From contig NC_091228.1 in the NCBI RefSeq assembly GCF_040958095.1, positions 7,790,936-7,854,935 on the forward strand: a DNA stretch of 64,000 nt. Reading direction: 5' to 3'. Below are positions 11,963 to 23,899 of the stretch, in pieces. The notes below the pieces were generated by a model. It worked only from the letters and a program-made list of their open reading frames with translations. It was not told the DNA's origin and ran no database searches. How positions within the stretch are numbered: position 1 is the first letter of the stretch; each line of letters begins with the position of its first letter. This DNA is from Procambarus clarkii (Eukaryota > Arthropoda > Malacostraca > Decapoda > Cambaridae). The translations under genes were made by a program, and so were the position numbers.

Positions 11963-12140
11963 TACCAACCACTTGGACGGTAGAGCGACGGTCTCGCTTC
12001 TTGCAAGTCGGCGTTCAATCCCCGACCGTCCAGGTGATTAGGCACTATTCCTTTTTCCCCCCGTCCTATCCTAAATCTTCATCCTCATAACCCTTCCCCG
12101 GGCTATATAGAACTATATACCATGGGCTATAAAACCCCTA
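11963..12140 (+). mobile_element. SINE-2 copy
   Basis: Head GGACGGTAGAGCGACGGTCT, B-box-like GCGTTCAATCCCC, then the SINE-2 3' part (CCTCATAACCCTTCCCCGGG, GCTATATAG). Diverged in the last 60 nt. Confidence 0.8.
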
Positions 12141-13020
12141 TTTACAGGGAGTATACAAGACGTATATCATTCCACACCAATGTGTATATTTTGTTTTGAA
12201 TAAAGCAAGTTACTAAATATATACAAAAATTAGTCTTGCAGATATAATTGCTGGAAGAACTTCGTAAGGTTGACATAAGACATTTGTGACACATTTATAC
12301 AAGAAATAAATCTTTAAGACAAGGTGCTCTGTGCTTGTGATACCTTAAACTGTTGTTGTGAGTAGAGGAGCGTAGGGCGGATGAGTTATGCAGGCAAGCT
12401 GCATCAGAGATGTGATGTATTATGGAAAGAGACGGAGAGAATGTACAGTACAGAGTTGGAGAAGAGGATTAAGAAGTAAAAAAGGAGTTAAGAAAGAAGG
12501 GATTGAAACGAAACGGAGGAAGGAAGGAAGGAGACCGGAACAGATTACAATAATAACAGGAGAATGAAGGAACTGTAACGGAACAGAGACAGAGATAGAT
12601 GGAAAAGGGATGAGTGAGAAGCAGAGAAACTGTGGAAGGACAGATGGATATGTAGTGACAAAGACAGGGTGACAAGATGGAGGGGAGAAAGAGGATGGAA
12701 TAAGAGAGGGAAAACAGACTAAGAACGGGAAGACGAAGAAGTGGAAAAGAGGTGAAGAATGAGCAAACTGAAAGAATGGAAAATGTTAGTCCTGTTGAGG
12801 AACCTTAAGAATGTTGGCCATGTACAAGGGAATAACTTTCCCAACATCACTACGGGAATAGAAGCTCTGTGAGGTTCAGACCATTCCCACTACACTTAGA
12901 CATTTAACATTTAAGCATGTTAAAGTGATTGGATGAAATATCTGTGCCCAAAATTGCCACGAGTGTGGCCGGGTAATGGGTGCGTGTAGGTCTCTGTGAG
13001 CCATCGCAACACTTAAAGAC
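12141..13020. other. Intergenic DNA with a purine-rich stretch
   Basis: 12420-12780 is strongly purine-rich on the plus strand. No coding frame or repeat family recognised. Confidence 0.55.
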
Positions 13021-13029
13021 ATTTGCTGG

Positions 13030-13140
13030 CTAAGAGGTTACATCACTAGACTGCCGGAGGCATGAAGACCCTGGCTGACTGGGTTCGAATCCTTCAGGGA
13101 TCACCAGTTTTCTGATTTTACTAGTTGTATATATAAACAT
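13030..13140 (+). mobile_element. Possible tRNA-derived SINE head
   Basis: TGGCTAAGAGGTTACATCAC resembles an A box and GGGTTCGAATCC (13080-13091) a B box, about 45 nt apart as in tRNA heads. Followed by an AT-rich tail. Single copy in this window, so the call is tentative. Confidence 0.45.
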
Positions 13141-14330
13141 ATATTTAAAATATATACATAACAAATATATATAATAAAATGAATATAAAAATTTAATTAC
13201 ATTTTTTTAGAATATACATACATATAAAAATGAATTTTGGAGAATTGATTTTTCAGTTACCATCAACAGTGAAAAGAAATATAAGAAACATTGAGAAAAT
13301 TCGCGTTAGAATTATTAATCTTACTTTTTTCGGTCATATTTAATAATATAAACATATATGTGTTTGTGTGAATTTGTTTGTGTAAATTAATATGAATTTT
13401 AGATATAAACAACATGTGTTATTATTGATGTTTTTCCGAGAATTCTAAGAGTAAACATGACCACGTGGTTGTGTAGTAATATGGAGTACTCTCCCTACAC
13501 CAAATAAACTTTATGAATGAACATCATTGAAAAGTCTGACGTCATCACATCATCAGCCTATAAAAAATCCGTCAGCATCCCCTACGTCATCAGACCTCCG
13601 CCAATCAGAGCTCTCACTCAGCTTTAGAATTTAAAATCAGACCAATCAACCCTTCAAACCCCGCTAGTGTGGTCTCAACCCCTTTAACTTGGTGATCAAA
13701 AATGGACGATGTATAAAAATGGAATATCTACTGTTTACAGTTTTGGAACTGTATTTCAGAACGTAGATCTTTATTCAGATGGGTAAAAAGTTCACCTAAA
13801 ATATATTTATCATCAATTAATAATATAATTTAGTTAAGGAATGGTAATAAAATTTCATTAACCAGAAGAAACTTTAGATCATTTTTCAGAAAACATTTTT
13901 ATGAGAGTAGGAAATTTTAAGAAAAAATACAGATATATATTTTTAATATGAAATTATTAATAAGAGGAAATAATAATTATTAATTGAATTTAAAAAGCAA
14001 TGAAAACAAAAAATCAACAACAATAATAATGATCCTTTTATTATATAATAAAATAATCAGATAAATATAGTAATAAGAACAATAAAATAAAAACAGACAA
14101 AAGAAAATTATACAAAACTATTATAATTGAAAATTGAAATTTTCTTTTTAATAATTTATAATATTTAGTAATTTTGTAGACAACAGGAATCCTGTGTATT
14201 CCTATACATAATTTATGCTCATCAAATAATAGTAATTAGAATAACTATTAGTTTTAGTACTGGAACCATTATATAAAGAACGATCAGAGAAGTACAAGTA
14301 CCATTAGATCAGAGCTCATCCATCACCGCG
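13141..14330. other. Very AT-rich DNA, no gene recognised
   Basis: Mostly AT-rich without long frames. A short less AT-rich block (13530-13680) holds TGACGTCA, a TATAAAAAA and two CCAATCA motifs, but in no convincing promoter order. Confidence 0.55.
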
Positions 14331-14900
14331 ACATTACCTATTCCCCATTATAACCACTACCCACTATTACCCCCCAATATTATCTCCACTACCCATAATT
14401 ACCTCCACCACCCATTATTGTCTCCACCGTCCACTATTACCTCTACCACCCATTAACCAGTTCAGTTCGCCCAAACAATGGGAGGGGTTGTCGTCCGACA
14501 TGACGCTACCAGATCTTTCCCCCTCATACCCCTCATTGACTCGCCCCTCCTCTTCCACATTATGTATCCCCCCTTTCCCACTTCTCCCCATTCACATCTA
14601 TTCATTGTCGAGAAGTGTAGGGGCGGGCGAATTGGACCGGCTACTTCACCCTTGCCCACCGTGATACAACCCTTCCCTCTGAGTCCCCCATTCCATCCCA
14701 TGTATCCCCTCTCTCCCTCCCTCCCTTCCCATCACTACGTTTTTGTATGCCATAGAGAATGGGAAAAATACTGGACCGTGATTGGTCGGGTCTATTGAAT
14801 AGCACGTGTCTGTTGGGCTCTGAAACAGACTTTGTGATTGTTTATACATCTTTACGAATGTTTTGTTTATTGAATGTGAAGTTATTCTGTATCATCTGTT

Positions 14901-15048
14901 TATCTATGATAAGAATTTCCGCGCGAATGTGTGCCTACTCATCTAATTTATCTATGATAAGAATTTCCGCGCGAATGTGTGCCTACTCATCTAATTTATC
15001 TATGATAAGAATTTCCGCGCGAATGTGTGCCTACTCATCTAATTTATC
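14901..15048. repeat. 48-bp tandem repeat, three units
   Basis: Three nearly identical 48-bp units containing CTATGATAAGAATTTCCGCG and TGTGTGCCTACTCATC. Because 48 is divisible by three, a frame stays open and repeats LSMIRISARMCAYSSN. Confidence 0.95.
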
Positions 15049-15095
15049 TATTTATTTACTTGTATACACACGAGAGTTCCTACATTCTTGTTGAG
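15049..15095 (-). mobile_element. Fragment of a dispersed repeat (ATACAAG...TACATTCTTG type)
   Basis: TATACACACGAGAGTTCCTA and CATTCTTG resemble 44575-44600 and partly 45075-45095. Probably the end of a dispersed retroposon; family unknown. Confidence 0.4.
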
Positions 15096-15189
15096 CCTTG
15101 TTCTTGAATTCCTTAATCCTATGTTTTCTGATATACGACTCCGCGAAAAATCGTTTAACAACCAAGTAACTATTTTAAGGGTTGAGTTA

Positions 15190-15310
15190 AATCGAGGCTA
15201 TAGTTAAGGATTTGTGCCCGGTAAATCCTCCCCGGGAAGGATACGAACCCAGGATAAAGTGCTCGCGAAACGTCAGGCGAGTGTCTTAACCATTAAACCA
15301 CAGAGATTGC
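15190..15310 (-). mobile_element. Possible tRNA-derived SINE head
   Basis: Minus strand reads TGTGGTTTAATGGTTAAGAC (A-box-like) and CTGGGTTCGTATCC (B-box-like) with tRNA-like spacing, then CTTCCCGGGGAGGATTTACC. Single copy here. Confidence 0.5.
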
Positions 15311-15391
15311 TATTGAGTTTGAAGAAATTGAACCGCGGTTCAACTTTCAGTTAAGGTTTATAGGAGTTTTCTACCCTATTGGGCTCTGTTG

Positions 15392-15592
15392 TCTGTGTAT
15401 GAAGACCAGACCACACACACTAGAAAGTGAAGGGACGACGACAATTCGGTCTGTCCTGGACCATTCTCAAGTCGATTTGAGAATGGTCCAGGACGGACCG
15501 AAACGTCGTCGTCCCCTCACCTTCTAGTGTGTGGTCTGGTCAACATACTTTAGCCACGTTATTGTGACTCCTCGCCTGCATCTGCGTATGAA
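15392..15592 (+). mobile_element. Hairpin element copy 3, opposite orientation, 12-bp target duplication
   Basis: Element about 15404-15579. Flanks TCTGTGTATGAA (15392-15403) and TCTGCGTATGAA (15581-15592) match at 11 of 12 positions. The constant end (GTGACTCCTCGCCTGC) is on the right and the variable end starts at GACCAGACCACAC. The reversed orientation shows that the constant end belongs to the element. Confidence 0.85.
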
Positions 15593-15859
15593 ATTTGTGT
15601 CTGAAGTCTACTTTACCTGGAGGAGATTTTGTGGGTTCCTCTACCCCAATTTCCCCAAGTCGAGCCTGGGGCCACTCATGATATGATAACTTGGTCCAAC
15701 ACCGTGAAAATTATTTCTTATCTGAGGCTTTTTCCGTCACTCAGGTTCCATCTATGTTCACTTAATCATGTGATATTCATGGTGATATTTTCCTTTCTAT
15801 ACTCCGTCTATTCCCGTCAGAAGTTTAAATAATTTCTCTCTGATTTTTTGTATCTTGTA

Positions 15860-15873
15860 GTGGTGTGTGTGTG
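15860..15873. repeat. Short (GT)n at the 3' end of LINE-A copy 3
   Basis: A few GT units directly before ACTCGCCTAGTTG, the LINE-A terminus. Confidence 0.7.
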
Positions 15874-16048
15874 TACTCGCCTAGTTGTACTCACCTAGTT
15901 GTGTTTGCGGGGATTGAGCTCTGGCTCTTTGGTCCCGCCTCTCAACCGTCAATCAACAGGTGTACAGGTTCCTGAGCCTATTGGGCTCTATTATATCTAC
16001 ACTTGAAGCTGTGTATAGAGTCAGCCTCCACCACATTGCTTCCTAATG
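15874..16048 (-). mobile_element. LINE-A copy 3, 3' end only
   Basis: Contains the terminal ACAACTAGGTGAGT-like repeat (two units), 3' UTR and last codons (minus strand). 5'-truncated at about 16048, where a GT array (16053-16084) begins. Confidence 0.9.
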
Positions 16049-16050
16049 GG

Positions 16051-16052
<2 letters not shown>

Positions 16053-16084
<32 letters not shown>
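16053..16084. repeat. (GT)n microsatellite at the 5' junction of LINE-A copy 3
   Basis: About 16 GT units directly after the truncated LINE. Confidence 0.9.
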
Positions 16085-16087
<3 letters not shown>

Positions 16088-16796
16088 AGTGAAGATGTCT
16101 GACGTCTCGACACTGTACTGGACTTCGTAGCAAAGGAGACGAGGGGTCGATCGGTTGTGTCTAAAGGGTCGCATGACAGCTGAAATTTTCACCTCCCCGA
16201 TGACATTAAATCAGCGTTAGTGGGACGGGGCGGGAGGGATGGGACGGCCTTATGGAGACGCAAGAGGGAGAGGAGGGAGAAGGGACGGGTGTAAATTGAG
16301 AGGGGAAGACTACTGTGGAAGAGGTTGATGGGGTGGAGGCTTAAGTGGATGGGCGGGAGATGGGATAGAAGGGCTAGGGCCGGTGTGTGAGTCCGGGAAT
16401 AGACGTTTAAGTGAGGAGGAATGAGATTGATGGATTAACAATAAATTTTCGTACCAACGTGTGTAGCTCGAGTAATTATGTGTGTGTTTGTTGACCAGAA
16501 CTGCAGGAGAACATTTACAATCACCAACAATTGGATAACAAATGATTGCTTCAATTCGATCCTAACAATTGTAAAATAATGAAGATAGGAAAGGAAGGAA
16601 AAGAATTCAGGAGGCTTCAACACCATAATGGTAGAGTCAGACTTGGCAGGGATATTACTGTGGCTTCCCAAAGACTTCCACATTATAGTTTCTCTTACGT
16701 TGTCTGAAAGGGTCAATATTTTTAGCCAAAAAAAAATCATGTAGGGTTATTACTATTTCCTCTTGAATTTGCCTGCATAATCTGAAGCAATTCACA

Positions 16797-17110
16797 AGAA
16801 CATAAGAACAAAGGCAACTGCAGAAGGCCTATTGGCCCATACGAGGCAGCTCCTATTTATAACCACCCAATCCCACTCGTATACATGTCCAACCCATGCT
16901 TGAAACAATCGAGGGACCCCACCTCCACAATGTTACGCGGCAATTGGTTCCACAAATCAACAACCCTGTTACTGAACCAGTATTTACCCAAGTCTTTCCT
17001 AAATCTAAACTTATTCAATTTATACCCATTGTTTCGTGTTCTGTCTTGTGTTGATACTTTTAATACCCTATTAATATCCCCTTTGTTATGTCCATTCACC
17101 CACAAGAATA
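16797..17110 (-). pseudogene. LINE-B 3' end with C-terminal reverse transcriptase fragment
   Basis: Minus strand frame 17105-16857 reads to FSNRVVDLWNQLPRNIVEVG and LDCFKHGLDMYTSG, the typical C-terminus of CR1/Jockey-like LINEs. A 3' UTR with GAGCTGCCTCGTATGGGCCA follows, ending in AAGAACATAAGAACA-like repeats reversed. 5'-truncated. Different from LINE-A, which ends in AC repeats. Confidence 0.8.
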
Positions 17111-17257
17111 GAACAACCTACCATGAACACCCAAATCACGGAACTACTTACTCTACCCCACCAAGAGAGTAAGGACAAGACCAGAACATAACGATGCCAA
17201 CACAGACACTGTTCAACATAACAGGCCAATTACACCTGATTAATCTTTGAATGTAGA

Positions 17258-17325
17258 TAGGAGCTGCCTCGTATGGGCCAATAGGCCTTCTGCAGTTACC
17301 TTTATTCTTATGTTCTTAATTTGTT
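17258..17325 (+). mobile_element. LINE-B 3' tail fragment
   Basis: AGGAGCTGCCTCGTATGGGC, CTTCTGCAGTTACC and TTCTTATGTTCTT match the LINE-B 3' UTR, here on the plus strand and in inverted orientation to 16797-17110. Confidence 0.85.
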
Positions 17326-17334
17326 CTTATTGGG

Positions 17335-17413
17335 TGGTTATAGATAGCTGCCTCGTATGGGCCATTAGGCCTTCTGCAGTTACCTTTGTTCTTATGTTCT
17401 TATGTTCTTATTC
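17335..17413 (+). mobile_element. LINE-B 3' tail fragment, second tandem copy
   Basis: GGGTGGTTATAGATAGCTGC and the same tail, ending in three TTCTTATG units. The tail repeat looks like the family's terminal microsatellite. Confidence 0.85.
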
Positions 17414-18619
17414 TGTTCCCATTGAGTCTCGAAATATTGTTCATATTATTTTTCCTATTTATTTTGTACGATTACTGATATTTTCACTATTGTTTCCATA
17501 TTTTTCGTTGCCATGGAATTTCTAGATGGCTTATCACTGCATAAAATAGTAAAATTGATATGTTAAAACAAATCACGAAAAAATAATAATATACTTTTAA
17601 ACATCAAATAATTCTATGTTAAATGCTCGCTGAATTATCTCCTAATATAACCAGGCAGCAGAGGTACAATTGATGTAAAATTTAATTTAAATTTAAGTTT
17701 TGACTCGGGAAAGACCAGGGTAAATACTGGTTTTAAAATTCAGTTATTGATTTATGAAGATTGTTACTGAGTTACTTAATAGTCGTGATATCAATGATGT
17801 TTCAAGCGCAGGTTAGACATATAAATGAATGAATTTGTGTATATGAGACATATATAAACTAGAGGAGCTGCCTTGTATGGACCAACTGACCTGTTCTGAT
17901 TCTTTTATTCTAATATTCTAATGCTTTTGAGTCATAGCTCTTATTAAGAACATATATTACATGTAGTTTCTTGTTACACATAGTCGCTACTTTCACCATT
18001 GATAACTACGTCACTGTTTCGGGTACTCTGTTATCACAGTAAACTCTACTTCCCGGATGACAGTGCTAAGTGACTGCTACATAAACTATGCCACAACTGT
18101 GAACATTACGTCACCGCTGAGAGTGCTCTGTCACTGTTATATGTGCTATATCACCGCTATGATCACTATATAATCACTATACTGCTCAGTGCGTGTACCT
18201 CTCAAGGCTTCACCTCTGTTAGCTTAAACCCTTGAGCTGTTATACGTTATATTTGACTCTAACCATTTAATGATTTTTCCTTATAAAGTGAATAAGTAAT
18301 TATCAAAAGGAGGCACCAAGACTATATAATATAGTCTCCCGCCAATGAAACTATAAATAAACAAATATTGCTTCTGAATGTTAGATTTCAATTTTACGCA
18401 AAACCGAAATCAAGTTGAGTTCGAGCAGATGTTACAGGTGTGTGTGTGGCACACACCTGTGTGTGTGAACATCAGTGTTGCTCTCTGTGAAGCTGCCGCC
18501 TATACACCTGCTTCCAATTATCGTGCTGTTGTGTACTCTGAACCTCCCTGAGGACATTATGTTACACATGAGTATCTTCATTTTAACACGGAAGGGTTCA
18601 GGCTTGTCATGTTGCTATC
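17414..18619. other. AT-rich DNA with a third LINE-B tail fragment
   Basis: 17865-17930 holds a diverged LINE-B tail (GAGGAGCTGCCTTGTATGGA, TTCTAATATTCTAAT). Elsewhere no gene or repeat recognised; 18020-18180 has degenerate GTCACTG-like repeats. Confidence 0.55.
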
Positions 18620-18864
18620 TTAAGGTTATCTTGAGATGATTTCGGGGCTTTAGTGTCCCCGCGGCCCGGTCCTCGACCAGGCCTCCACCCCCAGGAAGCA
18701 GCCCGTGACAGCTGACTAACACCCAGGTACCTATTTTACTGCTAGGTAACAGGAGCATAGTGTGAAAGAAACTCTGCCCATTGTTTCTCGCCGGCGCCCG
18801 GGATCGACCCCGAGACCACAGGATCACAAGTCCAGCGTGCTGTCCGCTCGGCCGACCGGCTCCC
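18620..18864 (-). mobile_element. SINE-1, near full length
   Basis: All parts of SINE-1 are present: head ending GGGAGCCGGTCGGCCGAGC, B-box-like GGTCGATCCC, core and AAGATAACC tail. No clear target duplication. Confidence 0.9.
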
Positions 18865-19360
18865 AATGCTATATGGTGCTATACGGTAAGGAAGGTTGAG
18901 TTGTTTTTTGGGTTGAGGTAGTGGCTTGTGTGGGTGGCTTTAGAGTGCTTGGGGTGTGGGGAGGTTTTGTAGGATTGACTATACGGTAGAGTGTCGGGAT
19001 TGATTGATGGAATGGAGTCGAATCAATTGGACCATCAGGGATTGAACGCCGACAATGCAACACTTTAAGGTGTAGCCGTACCGACTAATCCGGATCGCTA
19101 GTGACTCCTAATCCCATGAAATAGGAGAAATGAGAGTAAAAATATTACGCAATGTTCAATTGAGATAAAGATAATAAAGTAACTATTAAAAGATCTTTCT
19201 GAAAAATGTAACCAATTAAAAGAAGTATAATTTTTCCATTATAGATTTTTGATAATTAAAAAACTAAATTTTTCTTTTTTTTTGGATAATGTAACATTTA
19301 AACAAAAATGCTAAATTTTAGCAGATAAATAACAACGGAACTATATATCTTATCTTCCTC

Positions 19361-19512
19361 TTATCTTGAGGTTATCTTGAGATGATTTCGGGGCTTTTTT
19401 TAGTGTCCCCGCGGCCCGGTCCTCGACCAGGCCTCCACCCTCAGGAAGCAGCCCGTGACAGCTGACTAACACCCAGGTACCTATTTTACTGCTAGGTAAC
19501 AGGGGCATAGGG
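19361..19512 (-). mobile_element. SINE-1 lacking its tRNA head
   Basis: Tail, GC-rich part and half of the core are present (to CCTATGCCCCTGTTACC on the minus strand). The tRNA-like head is missing, consistent with 5' truncation. Then two short copies of GGGGTAACA follow to about 19545. Confidence 0.85.
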
Positions 19513-19603
19513 GTAACACAGGGGTAACAGGGGCATTATCTTGACCAGATAATTTAATTTTAAATGTCAGATCGCATCACACATTCTAAGCGGGTGCTGT
19601 ATG

Positions 19604-19801
19604 AATATTGTTGTATGCAGGCGAGGAGTCACAATAACGTGGCTGAAGTATGTTGACCAGACCACACACTAGAAATTGAAGGGACGACGACGTTTCGGTC
19701 CGTCCTGGACCATTCACAATCGACTTGAGAATGGTCCAGGACGGACCGAAACGTCGTCGTCCCTTCAATTTCTAGTGTGTGGTCTGGTCAATATTGTTGT
19801 A
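19604..19801 (-). mobile_element. Hairpin element copy 4 with perfect 12-bp target duplication
   Basis: Element 19616-19789 between identical AATATTGTTGTA copies (19604-19615, 19790-19801). Arms of about 75 nt pair almost perfectly, with the loop close to CCATTCACAATCGACTTGAG. Constant end at left. Confidence 0.9.
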
Positions 19802-19859
19802 ATTTATATATCTTCCCTTGGAATAATTTCACATCTTTGGTGCACAGAGAATATGCACT

Positions 19860-20604
19860 GTGAATAACACTGTTGTGGGGTATCCCCTCTACTCTGATGA
19901 ATGGTGAGATCTCTCTTTACCAATCCTAAGTTTCTTTCTCATTATTGACCAAATGTTGACCTAAGTTTTTTTCCTCATTCTAGATTACTAGTCCTGAATC
20001 TTTCCTTCCTCTCCCCTTTATCAGACCTATGTTTCCCATTTATTTGTCATTAGCAGCTCCCTTGATTTCCATACATTACCTATTACCGGCCCTCTGATTC
20101 CAGTCTGTAAACCTCTCTCTAATCCCTGTATCTTCCTATCTTAGAGGTTTCTCATCCCATTTCCTCTCATCCCTGTCTCTCCCATCCATGTCACCCATTC
20201 CTTAGCTTATTCTCCATCTCTTGTCCCCTTAACTCTCTTACCACTCCATCCCTTCACCCAGTCTCATACACCTCCCTATTACCCATTTCCTTCCAAACAA
20301 CACTAGGCGGAAGAGAGAGAGGGGCGGAACACCTGTTGAATAATACAATAGAACCAAGTTGAAATAGAGCTGTCGGCTGGGTGGTGTTAGGTGGGTCCCC
20401 GTGGGAATAGACGGGAGAGGGAGTGGGGGGGGGGGAGGGTGACGGGGTCGACGGATGGATAGGGAGGGTGAGGTGGTCAACAGATTGGGGGGTGGAGAAC
20501 CCCAAACCCCATGTAACGGATGAATGGGGTTTTGATATGATTTGTGGATGTGAGGAGATGGAAGTGGATGTGTAATATTGGCAGAAGAGGAAATGATCGA
20601 ATTT
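19860..20604. other. Pyrimidine-rich then G-rich DNA, no gene recognised
   Basis: 19900-20300 is C/T-rich and 20300-20560 is G-rich on the plus strand, with a CACTAG junction near 20310. Minus-strand frames here are rich in proline and serine from composition alone. Confidence 0.6.
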
Positions 20605-20625
20605 ACACACACACACACACACACA

Positions 20626-20660
<35 letters not shown>

Positions 20661-20675
20661 ACTCACACACACTCA
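20605..20675. repeat. (CA)n microsatellite
   Basis: CA array interrupted by CTCA units. Confidence 0.95.
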
Positions 20676-20868
20676 AACAGCAGTCCGCTGATGACCGAAA
20701 GAAACACACAGACACTAAGACCAGGTAACTTTTCTTCCTCCACCGGGATTGCTTTCTTTCTTCTTCCTTAATCCTTGAAAAAATCCTGAACACAATGAAA
20801 TTTAATTAGGAGCCAAAATAATGCCATTTCATCCCTACTTGCTCGGCGTTGGAATTAGGTTTTTCAAC

Positions 20869-20869
<1 letters not shown>

Positions 20870-20929
<60 letters not shown>

Positions 20930-20946
20930 GGAGAGAGAGAGAGAGA
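20870..20946. repeat. (GT)n followed by (GA)n
   Basis: About 26 GT units, then TATGTGGGAGAGAGAG. Confidence 0.95.
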
Positions 20947-21541
20947 ATCAGACACACACTGGTAATGCAAACACCAGGGGTTCGACACCCTCTGTCCCCT
21001 GCACCAGCTGAATTCTCCTAAATCTCGTCCACTGACGCCTACTGTACTGTCTTGGGTTTGAGAAGAGAGGAGAGATGGAGGTGTAAGTGGCACAACAGGT
21101 GGACAAAATAAAGAAAACTGAGAGAAAATTGGATTTGTAGAGTGAGAATTTTGATAGCAGGAGGGGGGACCTTTTTTTTCTCACTCTTGTTTCTCACCTG
21201 TTTCGCCCTCGACGCTTGTTACGTATCTGTCTCTCATTCACACTTGTGACACACACCCAATAAATGGTACGTAAATGGTACTGTCTCCCCATCAAATATG
21301 GTACCTGTTAATATTGTTATTATGCTTATCAACAACCCGTAATGGTACCTTATCTCCTAAGGCCATTATGGTACCTCATACCTACTTTCATGGTACCTCA
21401 TACCCACACTTAATTATCATCATCTATTCACTTATTTAAATATCTCACTCTTGTTATCAGTAACATAAGAAAAAACAGCTGAAAGATATCTTGATTCAAA
21501 CGAGGCACCACTGATATATACATAGCCAGTCATTAAACCCA

Positions 21542-21650
<109 letters not shown>

Positions 21651-22233
21651 TTTCTCAAGTTTGTTTAAAACATTTCAACACGTCGTCAATTATGTTACCT
21701 GGCGACTAGTTTAGTCAAGGACTTATCCCTGATTTTCAAGATATATATATGTGTGTGGCGCTATTTGTCGTACGCTATTAATACCCAGTAATAGAATATA
21801 CGACATTGGCGTGAAGTCCCCCACTTTAAAAAGTACATCGGGAAACTTGATGAATGCAGAAGTTTGTAATGAGGCCAATCACAGAACTACCTGGAATTTT
21901 GGTTCGAAGGAAGGTCAGAGAGTAGGTGTGAAACGACGTTAGAAGATGGAAGAGAGAGAGAGAAGACATGATAGAGGAATTGAAAAAAAGTTACTAGAAT
22001 TGAGAGAAAGGAAAATGAATGCATGCTCTCTTTGTGGAATCGTAAAGTCAGATACTGTTGGAAGCTTGACACTCGGCTGATGGTAAAGTATTAGAAGCCA
22101 GTTATATATACACAGTTTCAGAAGAAAAAGTGATTGGAAACATATGTGAATGTGGCTATTGCATAAGACGATTAACAAATGAAATAGCGTATGTACACCT
22201 GAAGCTCGATTCTGAGATCACATTTAGATGAGT

Positions 22234-22235
<2 letters not shown>
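21651..22235. other. Intergenic DNA, no gene recognised
   Basis: Mixed composition. Short plus-strand frame 21751-21942 has no recognisable motif. The purine-rich stretch 21940-22010 has none either. Confidence 0.5.

Positions 22236-22267
<32 letters not shown>
22236..22267. repeat. (CA)n microsatellite
   Basis: About 15 CA units shortly before the large 33-bp minisatellite. Confidence 0.95.
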
Positions 22268-22270
<3 letters not shown>

Positions 22271-22384
22271 AGAACACTGCAGCACGATATCTGTCCTACA
22301 CTACGGTGAACTTTGTAACATTTGGAACGTGGTAATTGTTGGAACTATTTACAGGAAAGGATGGAATAATAATTATACAATTTC

Positions 22385-23790
22385 TCGAAAAACATCTTCC
22401 CTTCTTGATACAACCTCTAGACAAACATCTGCCCATACAGACCCAAGCATTCGACAAACATCTGCCCATACTGACCCAAGCATTCGACAAACACCTGCCC
22501 ATACTGACCCAAGCATTCGACAAACACCTGCCCATACTGACCCAAGCATTCGACAAACATCTTCCCATACAGACCCAAGCATTCGACAAACATCTGCTCA
22601 TACAGACCCAAACATTCGGCTAACATCTGCCCATACTGACCCCCAAGCATTCGACAAACATATGCCCATACTGACCCAAGCATTCGACAAACACCTGCCA
22701 TTACAGACCCAAGCATTCGACAAACATCTGCCCCATACAGACCCAAGCATTCGACAAACATCTGCCCATACTGACCCAAGCATTCGACAAACACCTGCCC
22801 ATACTGACCCAAGCATTCGACAAACACCTGCCCATACTGACCCAAGCATTCGACAAACACCTGCCCATACTGACCCAAGCATTGGACAAACATCTACCCA
22901 TACAGACCCAAGCATTCGACAAACATCTGCCCATACTGACCCAAGCATTGGACAAACACCTACCCATACAGACCCAAGCATTCGACAAACGTCTGCCCAT
23001 ACTGACCCAAACATTCGACAAACATCTTCCCATACTGACCCAAGCATTCGACAAACATCTTCCCATACAGACCCAAGCATTCGACAAACATCTGCTCATA
23101 CAGACCCAAGCATTCGACAAACACCTACCCATACAGACCCAAGCATTCGACAAACGTCTGCCCATACTGACCCAAACATTCGACAAACATCTTCCCATAC
23201 TGACCCAAGCATTCGACAAACATCTTCCCATACAGACCCAAGCATTCGACAAACATCTGCTCATACAGACCCAAGCATTCGACAAACATCTTCCCATACA
23301 GACCCAAGCATTCGACAAACATCTGCTCATACAGACCCAAGCATTCGACAAACATCTGCTCATACAGACCCAAGCATTCGACAAACATCTTCCCATACAG
23401 ACCCAAGCATTCGACAAACATCTGCTCATACAGACCCAAGCATTCGACAAACATCTGCTCATACAGACCCAAGCATTCGACAAACATCTGCCCATACTGA
23501 CCCAAGCATTCAACAAACGTCTGCCCATACAGACCCAAGCATTCGACAAACATCTGCTCATACAGACCCAAGCATTGGACAAACACCTACCCATACAGAC
23601 CCAAGCATTCGACAAACATCTGCCCATACTGACCCAAGCATTCAACAAACGTCTGCCCATACAGACCCAAACATTCGACAAACATCTTCCCATACTGACC
23701 CAAGCATTCGACAAACATCTTCCCATACAGACCCAAACATTCGACAAACACCTGCCCCTCCTGACACAACCCCTACACAAACCTCTCACC
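22385..23790. repeat. Large 33-bp minisatellite, about 42 units
   Basis: The unit ACCCAAGCATTCGACAAACA plus TCTGCCCATACTG repeats head to tail for 1.4 kb. Variant bases (CATCTG/CACCTG/CGTCTG, ACTG/ACAG, TTCGAC/TTGGAC) define higher-order blocks, for example two similar blocks around 22970-23130 and 23150-23290. A frame of 522 codons (22329-23897, plus) spans it, but other frames on both strands are also open, because the unit has no stop and is a multiple of three. Single extra bases near 22641 and 22731 shift the frame twice, which argues against coding. Confidence 0.95.
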
Positions 23791-23899
23791 TTCCTCTTGA
23801 CACAGCCCAAACCCCTTCCTCTTCTGACACAGACACTTACCTAATCCTCAAACACACAAAGAAGCTGTCGGAGAAAAAGAAGCAATTCGATTTTTGACA

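Noticed and set aside
13530-13680. Promoter with CRE, TATA and CCAAT motifs
   Set aside because: Motif order and spacing are not promoter-like on either strand, and no downstream exon was seen.
18958-19056. Another SINE-2 copy
   Set aside because: Only GATTGAACGCCGAC and a few scattered motifs match; too weak.
22385-23790. CRISPR array
   Set aside because: Units are contiguous with no unique spacers, and the genome is eukaryotic; it is a minisatellite.
22329-23897. 522-codon plus-strand frame as a repetitive protein
   Set aside because: Other frames on both strands are open too, because the 33-bp unit lacks stops; single-base insertions shift the frame without consequence.
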